Of a stretch of DNA of 64,000 bases, positions 59,766-64,000 are shown piece after piece. The DNA comes from Tardiphaga sp. vice304 (GTDB lineage Bacteria > Pseudomonadota > Alphaproteobacteria > Rhizobiales > Xanthobacteraceae). A program made the translations under genes and the position numbers. Below the pieces are notes generated by a model. The model did no database searches. It was given only the letters and a program-made list of their open reading frames with translations, and was not told where the DNA came from. How positions within the stretch are numbered: position 1 is the first letter of the stretch; every line of letters begins with the position of its first letter. Location of the stretch: contig NZ_CP041402.1 of NCBI RefSeq assembly GCF_007018905.1, forward strand, positions 3,708,001 to 3,772,000. Direction: 5' to 3'.

Positions 59766-61280
59766 TCAGGTCAGGAACATCCGGTACACCGGGTTCGCCG
59801 TTTCGTTTTCATAGGGATAGCCCAGCGAGGCGAGACGCTCCGTCAGGCGGGCACGGTCGGCGGGCGGCACCTGCATGCCGACCAGCACGCGGCCGTAGTC
59901 GGCACCGTGGTTGCGGTAGTGAAACAGGGTGATGTTCCAGTCCGGTCCCATCTGGTCCAGAAATTTCAGCAACGCGCCGGGGCGCTCCGGAAATTCAAAG
60001 CGCATAATCATCTCGTCGCCGAGCGCCGGCGGCGCGCGGCCGCCGACCATATAGCGGACGTGCGATTTGGCCGTCTCGTCGGCGCTGATGTCCAGCACCT
60101 TGTAGCCAAGGCCTTCGAGCTGCGCGATCAGCGCCGGCTTGGCGTGCTTGGCATCGTCGAGCTTCATGCCGACGAAGACATTGGCGTCACGGGCATCGGC
60201 GTAGCGATAGTTGAATTCGGTGATGGTGCGGTTGCCGAGCGTCTCGATGAAACGGCGATAGCTGCCGGGCTGTTCGGGGATCGTCACGGCGAGCAGGATC
60301 TCGCGGGCCTCGCCGACCTCGGCGCGTTCGGCGACATGGCGCAGGCGATCGAAATTCATGTTGGCGCCGGAATTGATGGCAACCAGCGCGCCGGTTCGCA
60401 CGGGATTGGCGGCGGCGTAGCTTTTCAGCCCGGCCAGCGCCAGCGCGCCGGCGGGCTCCGCCAGCACCCGCATGTCCTCAAACACGTCCTTGATCGCCGC
60501 GCACATCTCGTCGGTGTCGGCGACCAGGACGTCGTCGAGCAGATCGCGGCACAGCCGGAATGTTTCCACGCCGGCCTGACGCACCGCGACGCCGTCGGCG
60601 AACAGCCCGACGCGGTCGAGGATGACGCGCTCGCCGGCGGCGATGGCCGCCTTCATCGAGGCGGCATCGCACGGCTCAACGCCGATCACCTTGGTTTCCG
60701 GCCGCAGGAACTTGATGAAGGACGCCACCCCGGCGGCGAGCCCGCCGCCGCCGATCGGCACGAACACCGCCTCGATCGGATCGGGGTGCTGTTGCAGGAT
60801 CTCCATGCCAATGGTGCCCTGGCCGGCGATCACGTCCGGATCGTCATAGGGATGCACATAGGTCAGGCCTCCCTCGGCCTGCAACTGCCTGGCATGCGCT
60901 GCGGCCTCGTCAAAGGTGTCGCCGAACAGAACGGCGTTGCCACCCCAGTAGCGAACGGCGTCGATCTTGATCGGCGGCGTGGTGACCGGCATCACGATGG
61001 TCGCCTTGATGCCGAGCCGCTGCGCCGACAGCGCCACGCCCTGGGCGTGGTTGCCGGCCGAAGCGCAGATCACGCCGGCGGCGCGCTCCTCGGCCGTCAG
61101 CCGCGAGATCTTGTTATAGGCGCCGCGGATCTTGAACGAGAACACCGGCTGCAGGTCCTCGCGCTTGAGCAGCACGGGCGAACCCAGCCGCGCGCTGAGC
61201 CGCACCATCGGATCGAGCGGCGTTTGCACCGCGACGTCATAGACCCGGGTGTCGAGGATTTTTCTGATATAGTCAGTCAC
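59766..61280 (-). CDS. ilvA: threonine ammonia-lyase (threonine deaminase)
   Basis: A 504-residue PLP enzyme that converts threonine to 2-oxobutyrate for isoleucine synthesis. The PLP lysine is in LQPVFSFKIRGAYNKI (about residues 43-58), the phosphate-binding loop in VFVPIGGGGLAAGVASF. The C-terminal third has two ACT-like regulatory repeats (about 325-400 and 418-500; the second includes MRFEFPERPGALLKFLDQMG), as in the biosynthetic, isoleucine-inhibited type. It is monocistronic. Confidence 0.95.
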   Translation of the reverse strand: MTDYIRKILDTRVYDVAVQTPLDPMVRLSARLGSPVLLKREDLQPVFSFKIRGAYNKISRLTAEERAAGVICASAGNHAQGVALSAQRLGIKATIVMPVTTPPIKIDAVRYWGGNAVLFGDTFDEAAAHARQLQAEGGLTYVHPYDDPDVIAGQGTIGMEILQQHPDPIEAVFVPIGGGGLAAGVASFIKFLRPETKVIGVEPCDAASMKAAIAAGERVILDRVGLFADGVAVRQAGVETFRLCRDLLDDVLVADTDEMCAAIKDVFEDMRVLAEPAGALALAGLKSYAAANPVRTGALVAINSGANMNFDRLRHVAERAEVGEAREILLAVTIPEQPGSYRRFIETLGNRTITEFNYRYADARDANVFVGMKLDDAKHAKPALIAQLEGLGYKVLDISADETAKSHVRYMVGGRAPPALGDEMIMRFEFPERPGALLKFLDQMGPDWNITLFHYRNHGADYGRVLVGMQVPPADRARLTERLASLGYPYENETANPVYRMFLT

Positions 61281-61340
61281 GATGGATCCTTAACGGCGCA
61301 TGCGCCGGCGGTGCTCGCGTCGATCCGGGAGGACGCGGAA

Positions 61341-61417
61341 TGGTGCACTCGGAGCGATTCGAACGCCCGACCCTCGGAATCGAAATCCGATGCTCTATCC
61401 AGCTGAGCTACGAGTGC
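61341..61417 (-). tRNA. tRNA-Arg (anticodon TCG)
   Basis: On the minus strand the gene reads GCACTCGTAGCTCAGCTGGA and so on; acceptor arms GCACTCG (61411-61417) and CGAGTGC (61345-61351) pair perfectly, the anticodon loop is TTTCGAT with anticodon TCG, the T loop is GTTCGAATC and CCA is encoded at 61341-61343. The D arm begins AGCTCAGCTGGATAGAGC. It decodes CGA. Confidence 0.96.
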
Positions 61418-61609
61418 GACGGCCGCACCATAGCGGTCAAAGCAGCAAAAGCCAGCCCCCCGGAACCGGCCGAAGGCGGGTTTTCGCCCGGAACATTCCC
61501 CGCCCGGCAGCTTTGTCGAGAAGCGACAGTTGCATATCGCCGAACCGCCCGGGAGGCTGCCATAAAGAACTTTTCCAACGCAGCCGTTTCACCCGACATC
61601 ATTCTGGCG

Positions 61610-61798
61610 ATGACCCGGGCGCTGTCCGGCGCCGTGGCGAGCCTGCCGCCCCCGGTACCCAACGGGCAGCTCCGGTCGCTTGCCGAAAGCATCCTGCGCA
61701 GCGCCAAAGAGGGCGAGCGCAACCCGGTGATGCTGCAGACCCTGGCGCTCTTGGAACTGCAGATCACACCGCCGGACGGCGACGACCGGCAGGGTTGA
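61610..61798 (+). CDS. small hypothetical protein, 62 aa
   Basis: The frame from 61610 gives MTRALSGAVASLPPPVPNGQ, then LRSLAESILRSAKEGERNPVMLQTLALLELQ, probably a helical hairpin. A GGGAGG element at 61549-61554 is about 7 bases before an in-frame ATA codon (61562), not before the ATG, so the true start may be unusual and add 16 residues (KNFSNAAVSPDIILA). No family is recognised. Confidence 0.5.
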   Translation: MTRALSGAVASLPPPVPNGQLRSLAESILRSAKEGERNPVMLQTLALLELQITPPDGDDRQG

Positions 61799-61831
61799 TG
61801 CAGCCGTGCAATCGCCCATTGATCGCGGTCG

Positions 61832-62068
61832 CTAATCCGCCGTCGGCAGCCGCCGCATCGTGAATTCGATCGCGCCGTCCGGCAATTCGCGCCAGCGCTC
61901 GACCTCGCTCATATAGGCCTGCTTCGGAAACCGGTCGAGAAACGCCCGTGCCGCCGCGCGGGCGTTGTCGCGGGGCAGCGTGTAGGATTCGCGAATGAAG
62001 CCGTCGTCGTTGCGGGCTTCGCGGCGGGACGCCATGCGGGTCGCCAGTTCACGCGGCGTCTTCGACAT
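61832..62068 (-). CDS. small conserved-type hypothetical protein, 78 aa
   Basis: A basic 78-residue protein, MSKTPRELATRMASRREARN followed by DDGFIRESYTLPRDNARAAARAFLDRFPKQAYMSEVERWRELPDGAIEFTMRRLP. The composition and the tail of alternating charged and hydrophobic residues look like a small folded protein. It is convergent with the preceding small ORF. No recognised family, though proteins of this kind are frequent in the genus. Confidence 0.62.
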   Translation of the reverse strand: MSKTPRELATRMASRREARNDDGFIRESYTLPRDNARAAARAFLDRFPKQAYMSEVERWRELPDGAIEFTMRRLPTAD

Positions 62069-62156
62069 CGCTCACTCCCGCCCAAGCGAGGCCGCACTGT
62101 GCCACAGGCGCGCGCCGGTTCAAGTCCGAGGACTTCAAAAAGCAGGGCCACAAAGA

Positions 62157-62186
62157 AAGGGCGCCCCGATCGCTCGGTGCGCCCTT
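62157..62186 (-). terminator. terminator-like hairpin of a short minus-strand transcript
   Basis: On the minus strand AAGGGCGC-(14 bases)-GCGCCCTT forms an 8-base perfect stem, extended internally by CCGA/TCGG pairing, and is followed by TCTTTG. It lies 55 bases after the stop of the 14-codon ORF at 62241-62285. Confidence 0.6.
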
Positions 62187-62240
62187 CCCTGTCTCGCTGA
62201 ACCGGGCGCCAAGGCGCCTTGCAGGGATCAAAGCGTGATC

Positions 62241-62285
62241 CTAGCCGGCGACCTCAGCGAGGTGACAGCGTTTGGAATAAGACAC
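62241..62285 (-). CDS. 14-codon micro-ORF with a near-perfect Shine-Dalgarno sequence
   Basis: A GTG at 62285 starts MSYSKRCHLAEVAG and stops at TAG 62241. The sequence AAAGGAGGTG lies 5 bases before it, the best ribosome-binding site in the window. The upstream -10 (TATACT, 62320-62325) and -35 (TTAACA, 62342-62347) fit a promoter, and the terminator-like hairpin at 62157-62186 follows. The segment CACCTC inside the ORF can pair either with the Shine-Dalgarno GAGGTG or with GAGGTC just downstream. It may be a leader peptide or a small protein; I recognise no named family with confidence. Confidence 0.6.
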   Translation of the reverse strand: MSYSKRCHLAEVAG

Positions 62286-62319
62286 TGGACCACCTCCTTT
62301 CGTTGTTGATGACCATCCT

Positions 62320-62347
62320 AGTATAGGAAGGATTCGCCAGCTGTTAA
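62320..62347 (-). promoter_or_regulatory. promoter of the micro-ORF transcript
   Basis: On the minus strand TTAACA (62342-62347), a 16-base spacer and TATACT (62320-62325) match sigma-70 consensus well. Transcription would start near 62312, about 27 bases before the GTG start. Confidence 0.6.
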
Positions 62348-62535
62348 GGGGCGGCAGCCGCCGGAGCCATGCAATCGCGCGCGGGGCGCCCGAGCCAGCC
62401 GCGGTTGTGATGCTCGCGCGCGCTGGGCATGATTGACCTCCCGGCCCTGAATTGGACGCCGCAAGCAGCAAGATCCTTCGAAGGGTAGCGGCGGCGCAAC
62501 GGGTTCCACGTCCTCACTCCAGGTTCGCTCGCCAC

Positions 62536-63732
62536 ATGCCCGCCCCTTTCGACGTCCCGCCAGTCCGGATGACGTCCCGCGCCGCGATCGTCCTGCAGAT
62601 CTCCTCGCTCAGCGCCATTGCGGCTTCGGCCGGCGCACCGACGCCGCTGTATCGGATCTATGCCGAACATTGGGGCTTGTCGCCGGTGATGGTGACGACA
62701 GTGTTCTCCGTCTATGCCATCAGCCTCCTGATCGCGCTGCTCACGGTCGGCGGGCTGTCGGACCATGTCGGGCGCCGGCCGATGATGTTCGCCTCGCTGA
62801 TCGTCTGCGCGCTGTCGATGGCGGTGTTTGCAGCGGCCGATTCCGTGGCGGCGCTGCTGGCGGCGCGCATCATCCAGGGGTTTGGCGTCGGCATCGCGTT
62901 CGGCTCGATTGGAGCTGCGATCATCGATTCCAACCGCAGCCATGGCTCCCTGCTAAACAGCGTCACGCCGGTGACAAGTACCGGAGCCGGCGCGCTGATC
63001 TCGGGCCTGCTGGTGACCTACGCGCCGATGCCGACGCAACTCGGCTACCTGATCCTGCTGGCCGTGATGCTGCTGCAGGCCGCGCTGGTGGGGTGGATGC
63101 CGGAAACCGCCGTCCAGCGCCCCGGCGCCTGGGCCTCGCTGCGGCCGACCGTCATGGTGCCCCCGCAAGCGCGCGCGGCGCTGCTGCTGGTGTCGCCCGG
63201 CAACATCGCACTATGGGCGCTGTGCGGATTCTACATGTCGCTGATGCCGTCGCTGCTGCGCAGCGTGAGCGGATCATCGTCGCTGCTGCTGGGCGGCGTC
63301 GCCGTCGCCGTGCTCACCTTCAGCGGTGCCGGAGCGATGCTGGCAGCGCGGCCATGGCCGGGCACCACGATCCTGATCCGCAGCATGTCCGCGCTGATCC
63401 TCGGCGTGGCGATCACGCTGGGCGGCGTTCACGCCCAGTCGGTCGGCCTGCTGATCGGAGGAACGGTCATCGCCGGTCTCGGATTCGGCGCCGGCTTCTT
63501 CGGCGGCATTCGCACCGTGGTCCCGTTGGCGCTGCCGCATCAGCGCGCCGGCCTGCTCTCGGTGATCTTCGTGATCTGCTACCTCGCCTTCAGCCTGCCG
63601 ACCATCGCCGCCGGGCTGGCCGTGCCGGTGCTAGGCATGACCCTGACGCTGGAAATTTATGGCACTGCCGTCATCGTGCTGGCGGCTATATCGCTGATCG
63701 GCGTACTGTCCGAGATCCGCCGCGCCGCCTGA
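62536..63732 (+). CDS. MFS transporter
   Basis: A 398-residue protein with about twelve hydrophobic segments. The motif GGLSDHVGRRPMMFASLIVCALS (about residues 72-94) is the MFS loop 2-3 signature, and PTPLYRIYAEHWGLSP at the N-terminus is like drug-efflux or sugar-efflux type carriers of the DHA group. The start at 62536 is chosen over the longer frame from 62452, whose N-terminus is charged. The substrate is unknown. Confidence 0.88.
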   Translation: MPAPFDVPPVRMTSRAAIVLQISSLSAIAASAGAPTPLYRIYAEHWGLSPVMVTTVFSVYAISLLIALLTVGGLSDHVGRRPMMFASLIVCALSMAVFAAADSVAALLAARIIQGFGVGIAFGSIGAAIIDSNRSHGSLLNSVTPVTSTGAGALISGLLVTYAPMPTQLGYLILLAVMLLQAALVGWMPETAVQRPGAWASLRPTVMVPPQARAALLLVSPGNIALWALCGFYMSLMPSLLRSVSGSSSLLLGGVAVAVLTFSGAGAMLAARPWPGTTILIRSMSALILGVAITLGGVHAQSVGLLIGGTVIAGLGFGAGFFGGIRTVVPLALPHQRAGLLSVIFVICYLAFSLPTIAAGLAVPVLGMTLTLEIYGTAVIVLAAISLIGVLSEIRRAA

Positions 63733-63735
63733 GGT

Positions 63736-64000
63736 TCAGGTCATGCTGCCCGGAAGGAAGCAGCGGATTGTGGTTCCGGCCGTACCGACCAGCGGCCATA
63801 CCATGGTACGGCCCACCCGGTTCGGACCGGTCAGCACGGCCTCGTCGGGTACGTCGAACGAGACGCCATCAAGCCGCACCCGGTAATGCCCGCCGCTAGA
63901 CTTCCAGTCGACATCGCTGACCGCACTGCCGTCGGCATCCGAACAGCACGGCCCCTTGCCGCTGAGCAGGCTGTCGAACCAGGATTTCAGTTCCGGGCTG
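63736..64000 (-). CDS. hypothetical protein, C-terminal part, running off the right edge
   Basis: The minus-strand frame is open from the edge to the TGA at 63736 and gives about 87 residues: SPELKSWFDSLLSGKGPCCS, then DADGSAVSDVDWKSSGGHYRVRLDGVSFDVPDEAVL, ending VGRTMVWPLVGTAGTTIRCFLPGSMT. It shows a CC pair and a small beta-rich domain, typical of exported hypothetical proteins in this genus. The start lies outside the window, so no signal peptide can be judged. Confidence 0.75.
   Translation of the reverse strand, partial: SPELKSWFDSLLSGKGPCCSDADGSAVSDVDWKSSGGHYRVRLDGVSFDVPDEAVLTGPNRVGRTMVWPLVGTAGTTIRCFLPGSMT

Overview
The window is high-GC chromosomal DNA from an alphaproteobacterium of the Hyphomicrobiales, most like Bradyrhizobium, Rhodopseudomonas or a close relative. 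The evidence is the gene order dprA-topA-rnr-DUF983-NUDIX-rpmG-pleD/divK, the clpA/clpS pair, EipB, a phasin, DUF3572 next to dinB, and many intergenic palindromes of the kind common in that group. The species is an inference.

Layout. 1-12 kb: end of dprA, then topA, rnr, a DUF983 membrane protein, a NUDIX hydrolase and rpmG on the plus strand; the divK-pleD cell-cycle pair on the minus strand; then DUF3572 and dinB. 12-22 kb: eipB, a RidA-GDPD-FemAB-like-HIT run, trmO, a TctC-type binding protein, azlC/azlD, two small PilZ proteins, a lytic transglycosylase and a GrdB-like protein. 22-31 kb: clpS and clpA, a TadG-like von Willebrand protein, a phasin, a D,D-carboxypeptidase with a SPOR domain, a DnaJ membrane protein and a VWA protein. 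31.7-41 kb is the accessory part, with lower GC in places: two type II toxin-antitoxin loci, an alpha/beta hydrolase, panC, an IS5-type insertion sequence in or beside a broken ORF, an SRAP protein, an HNH-like gene behind a 12-G tract, and a gene-poor, highly folded stretch with a consensus promoter. 41-64 kb: a DUF188 protein, an ABC-F ATPase, a D-threonine aldolase-like enzyme, a flavoprotein, then a long minus-strand valine/acyl-CoA cluster (mmsA, acyl-CoA dehydrogenase, 3-hydroxyisobutyryl-CoA hydrolase, mmsB, acyl-CoA ligase, MaoC, SDR) with a TetR gene upstream and a divergent enoyl-CoA hydratase. After that come an MFS carrier, an acyl-CoA carboxyltransferase with an IclR regulator, ilvA, tRNA-Arg(TCG), a small minus-strand transcription unit with a 14-codon ORF, another MFS carrier and a partial gene at the right edge.

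How the genes work together. The 45.9-53.8 kb cluster can take isobutyryl-CoA to propionyl-CoA; the only step not encoded in the minus-strand run, methacrylyl-CoA hydration, may be done by the divergent hydratase at 54.8 kb. divK and pleD form the usual alphaproteobacterial polarity/c-di-GMP pair. clpS supplies the adaptor for clpA.

The most unusual observations are: (i) both toxin-antitoxin loci keep an intact antitoxin but carry a broken toxin (a stop at codon 5 in one, a 2-base deletion in the other); (ii) a 14-codon ORF with a near-perfect Shine-Dalgarno sequence, its own promoter and terminator-like hairpin, and competing base pairings; (iii) a roughly 370-base structured region between a consensus promoter and a terminator-like hairpin with no convincing protein; (iv) a possible phase-variable G12 tract; (v) a palindromic repeat that supplies the stop codons of two convergent genes.
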